This document shows positions 1 through 7,347 of a stretch of 13,665 nucleotides of DNA, one piece after another; the stretch's first letter is position 1, and each line of letters begins with the position of its first letter. The DNA is from Cyanobacteriota bacterium (GTDB lineage Bacteria; Cyanobacteriota; Cyanobacteriia; Phormidesmidales; Phormidesmidaceae). The stretch spans positions 1 to 13,665 of the forward strand of contig JAIXUR010000612.1 of the NCBI GenBank assembly GCA_027483425.1, given 5' to 3'. The position numbers were made by a program, and so were the translations under genes. Below the pieces are notes generated by a model, which worked only from the letters and a program-made list of their open reading frames with translations, was not told the DNA's origin and did not search any database.

Positions 1-101
1 AGGCTTGGCTTTCAGCAGTTTTGAGGCAAGATTGCTGAATTCCTTGACTGGAAAGGCCTTCAATGATCTTGGGACTTATTCCCAGACAACTCTGTTATGT
101 G

Positions 102-118
102 ATTGATAATATATCAAT
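102..118. promoter_or_regulatory. AT-rich inverted repeat just upstream of the SLBB export gene
   Basis: ATTGAT and ATCAAT form perfect 6-bp arms around AATAT, ending 9 bases before the start codon at 128. The element also contains -10-like hexamers (GATAAT at 105-110, TAATAT at 107-112). A further small stem, TGGGA/TCCCA with a 5-base loop, lies at 70-84. A repressor site or leader structure is possible. No convincing -35 with proper spacing was found, so the promoter role is a guess. Confidence 0.3.
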
Positions 119-127
119 GATTCAGTT

Positions 128-1615
128 ATGGCGGTGAAGCGGGTGAAAATATTGGCTCCACGATTAAACTCCTTGCCTTACCAGTTTTTGGTGATGGGGA
201 TTTTAGGGATGACCTTTTGGCAGGCTGCACCTAGCTTGGCGGCCACTGGTTTGCCCTCATTACAGCGTCCAGCGGTGCATAGCCTGACAGCTCAGACTGT
301 GCCATCAGTGGATGAGAGCTACACCCTTGGGGCAGGAGACTCGCTTCAAGTGACTGTTTTTATGGCAGACCAGTACAGTGGCAGCTATGAGGTGTTGGTA
401 GATGGCTCCTTAAACCTGCCAGGGGCCGGCTCGGTGATGGTTGATGGCTTAACCCTGGAAGACGCGACTACAGCCGTCAGCAACGCCTACGCCAACCGAC
501 TACGACGCCCTATTGTGACCCTTTCGCTGGTTGCGCCCCGGCCTTTACGTATTGGCGTAGGTGGAGAGGTCTCTCGGCCAGGTGCTTACACCCTGAGTCG
601 AGAAGGCACTCAGTTTCCGACCTTGATCAGCGCCCTAGAACTGGCTGGAGGCGTAACCCAACTGGCAGATATTAGACAGGTACAGATTCAACGCTCGGGC
701 CAATTTGGCGTCAGCCAGACAATTACCGTAGATCTTTGGCAATTTTTGCAAACGGGTAACACAGGCTACGATCTCACCCTACGGGATGGGGACTCTATTT
801 TGATACCCACAGTGGAGGAGTTCGACCGCATCCAGTCCGCACAAACAACTACTGCCAGTTTTGCTTCAAACGAGAGTCGACCACTCAATGTGGCAGTTGT
901 CGGGGAAGTGTTTCGTCCTGGGCCCTATACGGTGACGGGGACCGCGCAGACAACGAGTGCTGGTCTTCAGGGAGAGGCCAGCACTTCTACAGTGTTACCA
1001 ACGGTCACTCGGGCAATTCAGATCGCTGGGGGTATTAGGCCTGATGCTGACGTTAGAGAGGTCGAGGTGTATAGGCGTACCCGTAGTGGAACTCGCCAGG
1101 TCATTGCTGTGGATCTGTGGAATCTCCTGCAAACTGGGGATTTAAGTGAAGATATTGTGCTTCAGGAGGGAGATACGGTTTATGTTCCTACCGCTATGAC
1201 CCTGGCACCAGGTGAAGTGGCGGAACTAGCCGCCGCCAGCTTCTCACCTAATTCTATTCGGATTAATGTGGTGGGAGAGGTGAATCGGCCTGGGCTGGTA
1301 GAAGTACCGCCGAACACTCCCTTGAATCAAGGAATCCTGGCTGCTGGGGGGTTTAACAACCGGGCTAGGGAAGCTGATGTCCAGTTAATCCGTCTGAATC
1401 CCGATGGTACGGTTAGCCGTCGCTCTTTACCCGTTGATTTTGCCGTAGGAATCGATGAGGCCAGTAACCCTAGCCTGAGAAATAATGATGTCATTATTAT
1501 CAATCCTTCAACTGCAGCTAATGTGGGCGATGCGTTAGAAACTGTTGTGACCCCGTTAGGCCGAGCCTTAACGTTGTTTACGATTCCAGCTACGTTGCTG
1601 CAGCTATTCCAATGA
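128..1615 (+). CDS. Polysaccharide export outer-membrane protein with SLBB domains (Wza-like)
   Basis: Likely forms the outer-membrane exit channel for an exopolysaccharide. The 495-residue protein starts with a basic N-terminus and a hydrophobic stretch ending in a signal-peptidase-like site near residues 36-39 (SLAA). A polysaccharide export (PES) domain begins near residue 64 (YTLGAGDSLQV). Three SLBB-type units follow, each opening with a GEV-x-RPG signature near residues 146, 259 and 383. The C-terminus has a hydrophobic or amphipathic segment (about 470-495) that may insert in the outer membrane, as in Wza. It lacks an obvious lipobox Cys. The length is above the roughly 380 residues of E. 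coli Wza, because of the extra SLBB repeat. The tyrosine-kinase co-polymerase follows 44 bases after the stop, in the same orientation, the usual pairing. No clear Shine-Dalgarno precedes the ATG. The polymer is unknown. Confidence 0.9.
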   Translation: MAVKRVKILAPRLNSLPYQFLVMGILGMTFWQAAPSLAATGLPSLQRPAVHSLTAQTVPSVDESYTLGAGDSLQVTVFMADQYSGSYEVLVDGSLNLPGAGSVMVDGLTLEDATTAVSNAYANRLRRPIVTLSLVAPRPLRIGVGGEVSRPGAYTLSREGTQFPTLISALELAGGVTQLADIRQVQIQRSGQFGVSQTITVDLWQFLQTGNTGYDLTLRDGDSILIPTVEEFDRIQSAQTTTASFASNESRPLNVAVVGEVFRPGPYTVTGTAQTTSAGLQGEASTSTVLPTVTRAIQIAGGIRPDADVREVEVYRRTRSGTRQVIAVDLWNLLQTGDLSEDIVLQEGDTVYVPTAMTLAPGEVAELAAASFSPNSIRINVVGEVNRPGLVEVPPNTPLNQGILAAGGFNNRAREADVQLIRLNPDGTVSRRSLPVDFAVGIDEASNPSLRNNDVIIINPSTAANVGDALETVVTPLGRALTLFTIPATLLQLFQ

Positions 1616-1659
1616 GTTAACTATGGCTCTTTCAGTAATGTTTGCTATGTTTCCCTACT

Positions 1660-3885
1660 ATGACTTCTGACTCATCTCTACCCGTACTCAAACAGCATAT
1701 TGAGGAAGACTCCGAAGGCGGGTTACAGCTCGGTAAGTTTTTGGGAGCTTTACGCCGTCAGGTCTTGGTGATTGTTGGGGTCACAACTCTGACGGCTTCT
1801 GCCGCGGTTTTCAAAGCTATCACTGACACCCCTGTGTACACTAGTGGCTTTGAGCTTCTGACCAATCCGGTCAGCCTGGAAACTACAATTGTTTCTTCTG
1901 TATCGCCGGGGCAGCAGGATCAGGCGGAGCTGCTTCAAGTTGCCCTCGATGAGACCAAGCTGAAGGTACTGACGAGCCCTCGGGTATTGACCCCAGTGGT
2001 AGAAGATCTTCAGCTTGAGTTCCCAGATATAAGGTACTCAGAAGTCTACAAAAATCTGAACCTTAAAATTTCTCCCACAGGCGATACTTTGCTTGTCACC
2101 TATAAGTCTGTAGACAAGGTTAAGGTGGCGGCAGTGCTAGAGCGCCTGGCAGAAGCCTATCTAGCCTTTGGCCTGGAGGATCGCCAGCGAGATTTACAGC
2201 GAGGCATTGACTTTGTAGACGAGCAGCTGCCTACCTTTCAACAGCGGGTAGAGCGAGCTGAATCTGAGCTTGAAAACCTGCGTCGCTCGGCAAAATTATT
2301 GGATCCAACTAGTCAGGGGGCTCAGCTGACCCAGCAAATTGGTCAATTTACCCAAGAGTATCTAGTTTTGCAGCTAGAGCTGCAGGAAATGGAGAAGACC
2401 TACCAGGATTTACAGCAAGAACTGTCAAACAACCGAGATTTAGCCGCATCTCAGACTTTGGTAGACAATGAAAACTACCAAGATTTATTAGGACGATTAA
2501 TCGATATTGACAGTCGATTATCTGCCGAATCGGCTCTCTATCTTGATGAAAGTCCTGAAATCGGGGTGATTGAGGATCAGCGAGAGAACCTGCTGCCGCT
2601 GCTGGAGCGGGAAGGCGAGCGGGTAATGCGGCAGCTAGCTAACCACATTGGCGAGCTACAGGTGCGCGAACAAGGATTGCGAACTACGATTGCTGATCTT
2701 GATCAGCAGCTAGACTCTCTTGTATCCACGACCCGTGAATACAACGCGATTCAGCGTGAAATTCAATTTGCTACCAATAATCTGGATCAGTTTCTATCTC
2801 AACGCGAAACTCTGCGTATTGATGCAGCTCAGCGACAAAGTCCATGGGAACTGCTTGCTCCTATTCCTTCTCCCAGCGCAAACGCAGCCGATGCTAAACG
2901 AAATTTGATTCTAGGCACAGTGTTGGGGCTTCTGTTAGGCTCAGGGGCGGCGCTGATCCTCGATCGCTTCAGCGGCAAGCTCTATTCCATTGATGAACTG
3001 AAAGCCGCCACGGGTCTTCCTATCCTGGGTACTATTCCCCTCGATCCACTGATGGAGGCTGACAGCCTATGGTTACAGCAGCTGCAACAGATGACTGTGG
3101 CTCAAGGCTTGCCCAATTTTTCGCGAGAAGACTGGCCCCAGCCGATGAAGATGCCATTTTTTGAGTCTTTTCGATCGCTCTATACCACCCTTAAGCTCAG
3201 CAACCCCGATCGGCCCTACAAGACCATCGCTATTAGCTCGGTTGCTCCAGATGCGGGTAAAACCACGATCAGCTTTTATTTAGCCTTAGCAGCAGCCAGC
3301 ATGGGCCAACGGGTTTTGGTCGTCGACGCCGACTTACGTCGCCCTAGCCTGCATCGCTATGGCGACCTTGGCAATGAAATCGGATTAACGAATTTGGTTG
3401 GTGAAGGTCTGGATGTTGAAAAACTGGTGCAGCCCCTTTCCTTTGAGCCCAATCTTTGGATGTTGACGGCGGGAACATTACCTCCTGATCCAACAAAAAT
3501 TATCTCGTCTGCGGCGATGGAAAAATTTGTTCATTGGGCCGCCGAGAAATTTGATTTGGTTATTTACGATACCCCACCGATGTTAGGATTTGCGGATTCC
3601 TATTTGATGGCCGCCCATACTGATGGGCTGCTGCTAGTGGCCAATCTGAACGATCTAAAACGAACGCAGCTTGACAGCGTGCTCGATCAATTGAGAATGA
3701 CAACGAGTTCAGTGATCGGCTTGGTGGCTAATGCTGTTAATGAGGATGTTGCTATCGACTACAGCTATTACGAGAGCTATCAAACCTCCCCGCTACACCC
3801 TGAAGGGTTAGGAAAGATGGCTAAACGGATTCCCTTTAGCAAGAAGTTGCCAGCTCTTCTCGGCAAGAAAGGCTGGCGTCAATAA
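1660..3885 (+). CDS. Wzz/Wzc-type polysaccharide co-polymerase with C-terminal BY-kinase domain
   Basis: An inner-membrane protein expected to control polymer length and export by tyrosine autophosphorylation. The ATG at 1660 is preferred; an in-frame TTG at 1642 would add six residues. In numbering from 1642, the Wzz domain has a first membrane helix near 38-60, a long coiled-coil-rich periplasmic part (about 185-400) and a second helix near 421-441. The kinase domain carries Walker A (PDAGKTT, about 536-542), Walker A' (VLVVDADLRRP, about 558-568) and Walker B (VIYDTPP, about 641-647). A tyrosine cluster at Y707, Y709, Y710 and Y713 is the likely autophosphorylation site. Kinase and membrane adaptor are fused in one chain, as in proteobacterial Wzc and many cyanobacterial homologues. 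It follows the SLBB export gene and is probably co-transcribed. The polymer cannot be inferred. Confidence 0.92.
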   Translation: MTSDSSLPVLKQHIEEDSEGGLQLGKFLGALRRQVLVIVGVTTLTASAAVFKAITDTPVYTSGFELLTNPVSLETTIVSSVSPGQQDQAELLQVALDETKLKVLTSPRVLTPVVEDLQLEFPDIRYSEVYKNLNLKISPTGDTLLVTYKSVDKVKVAAVLERLAEAYLAFGLEDRQRDLQRGIDFVDEQLPTFQQRVERAESELENLRRSAKLLDPTSQGAQLTQQIGQFTQEYLVLQLELQEMEKTYQDLQQELSNNRDLAASQTLVDNENYQDLLGRLIDIDSRLSAESALYLDESPEIGVIEDQRENLLPLLEREGERVMRQLANHIGELQVREQGLRTTIADLDQQLDSLVSTTREYNAIQREIQFATNNLDQFLSQRETLRIDAAQRQSPWELLAPIPSPSANAADAKRNLILGTVLGLLLGSGAALILDRFSGKLYSIDELKAATGLPILGTIPLDPLMEADSLWLQQLQQMTVAQGLPNFSREDWPQPMKMPFFESFRSLYTTLKLSNPDRPYKTIAISSVAPDAGKTTISFYLALAAASMGQRVLVVDADLRRPSLHRYGDLGNEIGLTNLVGEGLDVEKLVQPLSFEPNLWMLTAGTLPPDPTKIISSAAMEKFVHWAAEKFDLVIYDTPPMLGFADSYLMAAHTDGLLLVANLNDLKRTQLDSVLDQLRMTTSSVIGLVANAVNEDVAIDYSYYESYQTSPLHPEGLGKMAKRIPFSKKLPALLGKKGWRQ

Positions 3886-3970
3886 AATTCGAAATTTGGG
3901 ATATGCCGCTTTGAAAAGCCTTTGCTATAGTTGGGGCATCCTCAAGAAGTACATTTGATCTGATCGCCCC

Positions 3971-4831
3971 GTGCATAGCCCCCTAACAGCGGTTCTTCCA
4001 TCTCCCACCTCCTTGCCGTCCCGCCCCTTTCTCAAGTGGGCCGGGGGTAAGGGGCGCTTGATTAGCCAGTACGAGCCGTTTTTACCGGACACCATCGACA
4101 CCTACTATGAGCCGTTTTTGGGGGGTGGGGCGGTGTTCTTTCACCTGGCGGGGCGGGCTCAACGGGCCGTACTGGGGGATATTAACCCGGAGCTGGTCAA
4201 CGTGTACTGCTGTGTGCGCGACCAGGTGGAGCTGCTGATTCGCCACCTGTGGGATCATCAGCGGCGTCACAGCCCCGACTACTACTATCAGGTGCGGCAG
4301 CGGCAGGGCTTGCGATCGCCCATTGAACGCGCCGCCCGGCTGATTTACCTCAACAAAACCTGCTACAACGGCCTCTACCGCGAAAATTCCCAGGGTCACT
4401 TTAACGTGCCGGTGGGTCGTTACAAAAATCCAACCATCTGCGATCCCACCCTGCTGCGGGCGGCCTCGGCGGCTCTGCAAATCGCTGAGATTCATACCTT
4501 TTCCTTTGAAACGCTGCGATCGCAGTCGTTCTCGGCCCGCGACTTTGTGTACTTTGACCCGCCCTACCACCCGATTAGCGCCACCAGTCGCTTTACGGGC
4601 TACAGCCGCTATGGCTTTACGGGCGACGACCAAAAGCGCCTGGCGGCGGTGTTTCGCACCCTGGCGACGGCGGGGCCGCGGGTGATGCTGTCTAACTCCG
4701 ACTGCGAGCTGATTCGCGAGTTATACCAGGGGTTTACGATTCATCCGATGTTGGCGGCCCGGGCGATCAACTCCCGCGCCGGGTGCCGGGGCAAAATTGG
4801 TGAGCTTTTGATTACCGGTTCACCGGGCTGA
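3971..4831 (+). CDS. Dam-like DNA adenine-N6 methyltransferase (D12 class)
   Basis: Transfers a methyl group from S-adenosylmethionine to adenine N6 in DNA. Motif I (FLKWAGGKGRL, residues 20-30) and motif IV (DPPY, residues 196-199) are intact, as is a YEPFLGGGAVFF block at about 46-57; this order is the alpha class of Dam and M.DpnII. The 286-residue length fits Dam. The start is GTG at 3971: an in-frame TGA lies at 3956-3958 and no ATG precedes motif I. Family knowledge: cyanobacterial solitary homologues of this type (DmtA-like) methylate GATC, the core of HIP1, so GATC specificity is a reasonable inference. No restriction endonuclease gene lies beside it, so it is probably a solitary housekeeping enzyme. 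HIP1 octamers occur inside the gene itself (4312, 4516). The EcsC-like gene starts 36 bases downstream. Confidence 0.9.
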   Translation: MHSPLTAVLPSPTSLPSRPFLKWAGGKGRLISQYEPFLPDTIDTYYEPFLGGGAVFFHLAGRAQRAVLGDINPELVNVYCCVRDQVELLIRHLWDHQRRHSPDYYYQVRQRQGLRSPIERAARLIYLNKTCYNGLYRENSQGHFNVPVGRYKNPTICDPTLLRAASAALQIAEIHTFSFETLRSQSFSARDFVYFDPPYHPISATSRFTGYSRYGFTGDDQKRLAAVFRTLATAGPRVMLSNSDCELIRELYQGFTIHPMLAARAINSRAGCRGKIGELLITGSPG

Positions 4832-4867
4832 AGGACGGATGCCGGATGCTTAGAAATCGGCTATGAG

Positions 4868-5635
4868 ATGGATATCACGCCACGCGATGCCGAGGTTAAC
4901 CCTGTGACTACGCCCCCCAATGCCCATGCCGAATCGACCGATCACGCCCGCGACACCTTTCAGGCGGTGACCCAGGTGATGCAGGCGATCGTGGCGGTTC
5001 TAGATACCGCCACCGCCAGCACCGGTAATACCGTTGTATCGTCACTGCAGCCCTTTCTAGAACCCATTGCTGCTACCGTGGGGGCTGTGGTCGGTCCCAT
5101 TGCCACCCTGCCCTTGATTCAGTACGCCACGGCGCTGCCGGGCATGAAGTGGCTGCTGGCGGCCCTGGGCCAGGTGAGTGTAGAGTCGGTGCGATCGCAG
5201 GTGGATGAGCTGCGATCGCAGTACCCCCAGGACAACCAGCGCGCCCTGGCCCAGCGGGTGATGGCCGAAACCGCCATCAAGGCGGCAGGGGTAGGTCTGG
5301 CCACCAATTTTGTGCCGCCCGTGGCCTTTGCGTTGACCCTGGTGGATATTGGCGCGATCGCCGCCCTCCAGGCCAACATGATCTATCGCATTGCCGCCAT
5401 CTACGGCTACTCCCCCACCGATCACGATCGCCGGGGCGAGGTGCTGGCGATTTGGTTCCTGTCGTCGTCGACCGCTGGCATGGTCAAGGCAGGCCTCAGC
5501 GCGGTAGAGCTAATCCCCGGCTTGGGGGCCGTGCTGGGGATTGCTACGGATGCCAGCCTGATCTACAGCGTTGGCTACTTTGCCTGCCGCTACTACGAAA
5601 CCAAGCGATCGGCTCCCACGGAGATCACTATTTAG
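4868..5635 (+). CDS. EcsC-like conserved hydrophobic protein
   Basis: A 255-residue protein of unknown biochemical role. The first 35 residues are polar. Then come Ala/Gly/Val-rich hydrophobic stretches at about 60-105, 135-175 and 205-235, with a charged linker between the first two. The segment FVPPVAFALTLVDIGAIAAL followed by QANMIYRIAAIYGY and a DHDRR turn resembles the EcsC family, which often has a glycine/proline-rich hydrophobic hairpin and an aromatic-rich helix. A second Gly/Pro hairpin (LIPGLGAVLGIATDASLIYS) supports membrane association. It begins 36 bases after the methyltransferase stop and may be co-transcribed, but no functional tie is known. The family call rests on pattern resemblance only; a generic membrane protein is the alternative. 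HIP1 sites at 5191, 5212 and 5354 suggest it is long resident in the genome. Confidence 0.6.
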   Translation: MDITPRDAEVNPVTTPPNAHAESTDHARDTFQAVTQVMQAIVAVLDTATASTGNTVVSSLQPFLEPIAATVGAVVGPIATLPLIQYATALPGMKWLLAALGQVSVESVRSQVDELRSQYPQDNQRALAQRVMAETAIKAAGVGLATNFVPPVAFALTLVDIGAIAALQANMIYRIAAIYGYSPTDHDRRGEVLAIWFLSSSTAGMVKAGLSAVELIPGLGAVLGIATDASLIYSVGYFACRYYETKRSAPTEITI

Positions 5636-5689
5636 CGCGGTGGAGCAATACTCTTGGCGATCGCCCCATAGGTTGCTAGCATAGGGCCA

Positions 5690-5707
5690 TATATCAAGAC
5701 TGATATA
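5690..5707. promoter_or_regulatory. Perfect inverted repeat, probable operator of the toxin-antitoxin operon
   Basis: TATATCA and TGATATA form perfect 7-bp arms around AGAC, ending one base before the toxin ATG at 5709. Type II toxin-antitoxin operons are commonly autorepressed by the antitoxin binding such a palindrome at the promoter, and the antitoxin here has a helix-turn-helix. The AT-rich arms could overlap a -10 element. Binding by this antitoxin is inferred. Confidence 0.5.
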
Positions 5708-5708
5708 A

Positions 5709-6050
5709 ATGGATGCTGATGATAAACCCTTGGTCTGGCTGTATGGCCAAGTCAAGACTCCGCCCTTTAGCCAAGCGGCACGGCTGGAAGCAGGATTTTT
5801 GCTCAGAAGGCTTCAGCAAGGAGAAGCGTTGTCATTGCCGCAGTCACGTCCTATGCCGGGTATTGGGGCGCGTTGCCATGAACTTAGAATTCGCGATGCT
5901 GAGCAAAATTGGCGAATTATTTACCGCATAGACGATGATGCCATCCTCATTTTGGAGGTTTTTAGCAAAAAATCTCAAACTACGCCAAAGCCAGTTATTG
6001 AGATTTGTCAGCAGCGTCTTAAGCAATATGACCGAGATAGACAGGGGTAA
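5709..6050 (+). CDS. HigB/Gp49-family type II toxin (RelE-like mRNA interferase fold)
   Basis: A 113-residue protein matching the phage-derived Gp49-like/HigB family, whose members cleave mRNA, often on the ribosome. Family-like segments are KTPPFS-x(n)-EAGFLLRRLQQGE (about 16-40), LPQSRPMPGIG-x-RCHELR (about 43-60), WRIIYRIDDDAILILEVFSKK (about 67-88) and a C-terminal basic helix. Arg and Lys residues in the ELR and WRIIYR blocks are where the family's active-site charges usually lie. It is the first gene of the pair, with the antitoxin 14 bases downstream: the HigBA order (toxin first), opposite to RelBE. The gene looks intact, and the start at 5709 abuts the inverted repeat. Its exact target and activity cannot be read from sequence. 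Confidence 0.83.
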   Translation: MDADDKPLVWLYGQVKTPPFSQAARLEAGFLLRRLQQGEALSLPQSRPMPGIGARCHELRIRDAEQNWRIIYRIDDDAILILEVFSKKSQTTPKPVIEICQQRLKQYDRDRQG

Positions 6051-6052
6051 AC

Positions 6053-6058
6053 AGGAGG
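6053..6058 (+). promoter_or_regulatory. Strong Shine-Dalgarno AGGAGG of the antitoxin gene
   Basis: AGGAGG ends six bases before the antitoxin ATG at 6065 and lies just after the toxin stop codon. The toxin gene has no comparable site. This would favour excess antitoxin synthesis from the shared transcript, the usual need in type II systems. Confidence 0.7.
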
Positions 6059-6064
6059 CTATCG

Positions 6065-6385
6065 ATGGATCAGGCAACGCGTAAGCAACTGGCTAAGAAG
6101 GGGTGGCAGGTGGGTACGGTGTCTGACTTTTTAGACCTCAGTCCAGAGGAGGCGACTCTGATTGAAATCAAGCTAGCGCTTAGTCGTGCGCTAAAGGAAC
6201 GGCGGCAGCAAAACATGACTCAGGCTGAGTTGGCTGAGAAAATGCACTCCAGCCAACCTCGCATTGCCAAGGCCGAAAATGGAGATGCGTCGGTCTCGAT
6301 AGAATTGCTGTTGCGGGCGATTTTGGCTACCGGGGCGTCTCCCCAGGAGATTGGTCGGGTGATTGGGGCGATCGGTTGCCCTTAA
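6065..6385 (+). CDS. HigA-type antitoxin, XRE-family helix-turn-helix
   Basis: A 106-residue protein that should neutralise the upstream toxin and repress the operon. The XRE helix-turn-helix spans about residues 40-90: LKERRQQNMTQAELAEKM, then SQPRIAKAENGDASVSIELLLRAILATG. The MTQAELA and SQPRIAKAE blocks are the two core helices. The N-terminal 35 residues, with the acidic segment LDLSPEEATLIEIKLAL, are typical of antitoxins paired with Gp49-like toxins. The start is fixed by the AGGAGG at 6053-6058. The stop codon lies within a small palindrome (6378-6390), and the convergent UPF0175 gene ends 25 bases further on. Confidence 0.87.
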   Translation: MDQATRKQLAKKGWQVGTVSDFLDLSPEEATLIEIKLALSRALKERRQQNMTQAELAEKMHSSQPRIAKAENGDASVSIELLLRAILATGASPQEIGRVIGAIGCP

Positions 6386-6402
6386 AGGGCTTGCCAGGCA
6401 AG
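6378..6402. terminator. Two adjacent small hairpins between convergent genes
   Basis: GCCCTT-A-AAGGGC (6378-6390) is centred on the antitoxin stop codon, and CTTGCC-A-GGCAAG (6390-6402) follows directly. Both are perfect palindromes that can fold as 5-bp stems with 3-base loops. They fill the 25-base gap between convergent genes, so a bidirectional transcript end is plausible. No U-tract is present, so intrinsic termination is doubtful. Confidence 0.3.
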
Positions 6403-6410
6403 GCTTTCAG

Positions 6411-6686
6411 CTAGCCATCATCTGTTAGCAGGCCAGTGCCCAGCATGGCAAGATCGGCGTCAAGTTCCTCCTCGTCGTAGCTGCGGTCAATCCCCTCTTG
6501 GCCTAGGAGACTGTGGAAGTCCCATTTACTCAAGCTAGACAGCTCACGAGCCTTACCAAAGGAAAGCAGCCCCTTTTGGTAGAGGCGAATGGCAAGTTCT
6601 CGCTGAATGCGGGCTAGCCGCTCGTCGGGGGGAAGGCGTAGCGCGTCGGCCAGGTCGCTGGGAATTTCTAGGGTGAGTTTGCTCAT
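6411..6686 (-). CDS. UPF0175 family small protein, antitoxin-like, without visible partner
   Basis: A 91-residue protein with the UPF0175 pattern: an N-terminal strand (LTLEIPSDLADALRL), then ERLARIQRELAIRLYQKGLLSFGKARELSSLSKWDFHSLLGQEGI, then an acidic tail with YDEEELDADL. The middle segment resembles a ribbon- or winged-helix DNA-binding unit. In cyanobacteria and archaea, members often sit just upstream of a DUF3368 PIN-domain nuclease and are treated as antitoxins. Here no PIN gene follows; the next sequence downstream is the HigB/HigA pair on the other strand. crr6 lies 90 bases upstream in the same orientation. Either the toxin has been lost, the protein acts alone as a regulator, or it interacts with another toxin. 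The antitoxin role is inference; the family call is fairly secure. Confidence 0.75.
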   Translation of the reverse strand: MSKLTLEIPSDLADALRLPPDERLARIQRELAIRLYQKGLLSFGKARELSSLSKWDFHSLLGQEGIDRSYDEEELDADLAMLGTGLLTDDG

Positions 6687-6776
6687 GATGTTGTATGGGC
6701 CAACTTGAAGGACTGTAGGTATAGAGACAGTGAGAATTAATGGTCTGTGCTGAGGATGTTGCGGCTAAACCTTCCC

Positions 6777-7253
6777 CTACCCCAACAGCCCAAACAAGCC
6801 ATCGTCAATCTCGTAGCCCAACATTTGGGTCATAAACTTGAGCCGGGTGTACTGGGTGATGCCCTGGGATTTTTGCCAGGCGGCGATCGCAAAAATCTTC
6901 GCCATCATAAAAATCTCCAGCCCCTCGGGGTTGTAGCGAATGCCCTCCGTGGGGCTGAACTGGTGGGGCACCAGCATGGCGGCGTAGCGCCCCAGTTCGC
7001 CCGCTTCCCAGTCGAGCACCAGGGGCAGCCAGGGGTAAACGGTATCGAGGCGAATAAACCACAGACGCACCTCCGGCAGCTCTGAGAGCTCTCTGGGGTC
7101 AGTGGGGTCGCGGCTGATGTCAATGACAAAGCGCAGCGCGGTCTCCCCATTCAGCACCTTACCCGCCGCCAGTAACGGCTCAACCACCGCCAGGGCCGGG
7201 GTCAGATCCAGCGTTTGTAGGTGAGACTCGTGCAGGGTAATGGTGTAGGCCAT
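6777..7253 (-). CDS. crr6: Chlororespiratory reduction 6 (Crr6) family protein, NDH-1 assembly
   Basis: The 158-residue sequence matches Crr6 (formerly DUF1817), found in cyanobacteria and plants. Signature blocks are DPTDPRELSELPEVRLWFIR, then LDTVYPWLPLVLDWEAGELGRYAAMLVPHQFSPTEG, and finally an EIFMMAKIF helix with LKFMTQMLGYEIDD near the C-terminus. In plants CRR6 is needed to assemble the NDH-1 hydrophilic arm, and the cyanobacterial homologue is linked to maturation or insertion of NdhI. It is soluble, with no signal peptide or membrane helix, and probably cytoplasmic. The length equals that of the cyanobacterial family. No ndh genes are nearby, which is usual because the gene is scattered in cyanobacterial genomes. 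wecB diverges from it. The downstream UPF0175 gene may share its transcript. A HIP1 octamer lies within it at 6883. Confidence 0.88.
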   Translation of the reverse strand: MAYTITLHESHLQTLDLTPALAVVEPLLAAGKVLNGETALRFVIDISRDPTDPRELSELPEVRLWFIRLDTVYPWLPLVLDWEAGELGRYAAMLVPHQFSPTEGIRYNPEGLEIFMMAKIFAIAAWQKSQGITQYTRLKFMTQMLGYEIDDGLFGLLG

Positions 7254-7347
7254 GGGTCGGGGCAGCCGCTAGGTAACAAAATCTATAGCCCATTGTGGCA
7301 GAGGGTGGCCCCCTCCCATCTGCTCGCTCACCTCAGAAATTTTGACT

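Noticed and set aside
2..106. Open frame of 34 codons at the left edge that could be the end of an upstream gene
   Set aside because: The stretch is short, has no recognisable protein character, and its stop lies within the inverted repeat at 102-118; an open frame this short is expected by chance.
3903..3931. A sigma-70 promoter for the methyltransferase gene around TATAGT
   Set aside because: TTGAAA is only about nine bases from TATAGT and no other -35 has suitable spacing.
4082..4633. Long minus-strand frame of 183 codons
   Set aside because: It lies wholly opposite the clear Dam-like methyltransferase gene; its composition is that of an antisense shadow.
3971..5635. A restriction-modification or BREX/DISARM-like defence system around the methyltransferase
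   Set aside because: No nuclease, helicase or other defence component is adjacent; the next gene is an EcsC-like protein.
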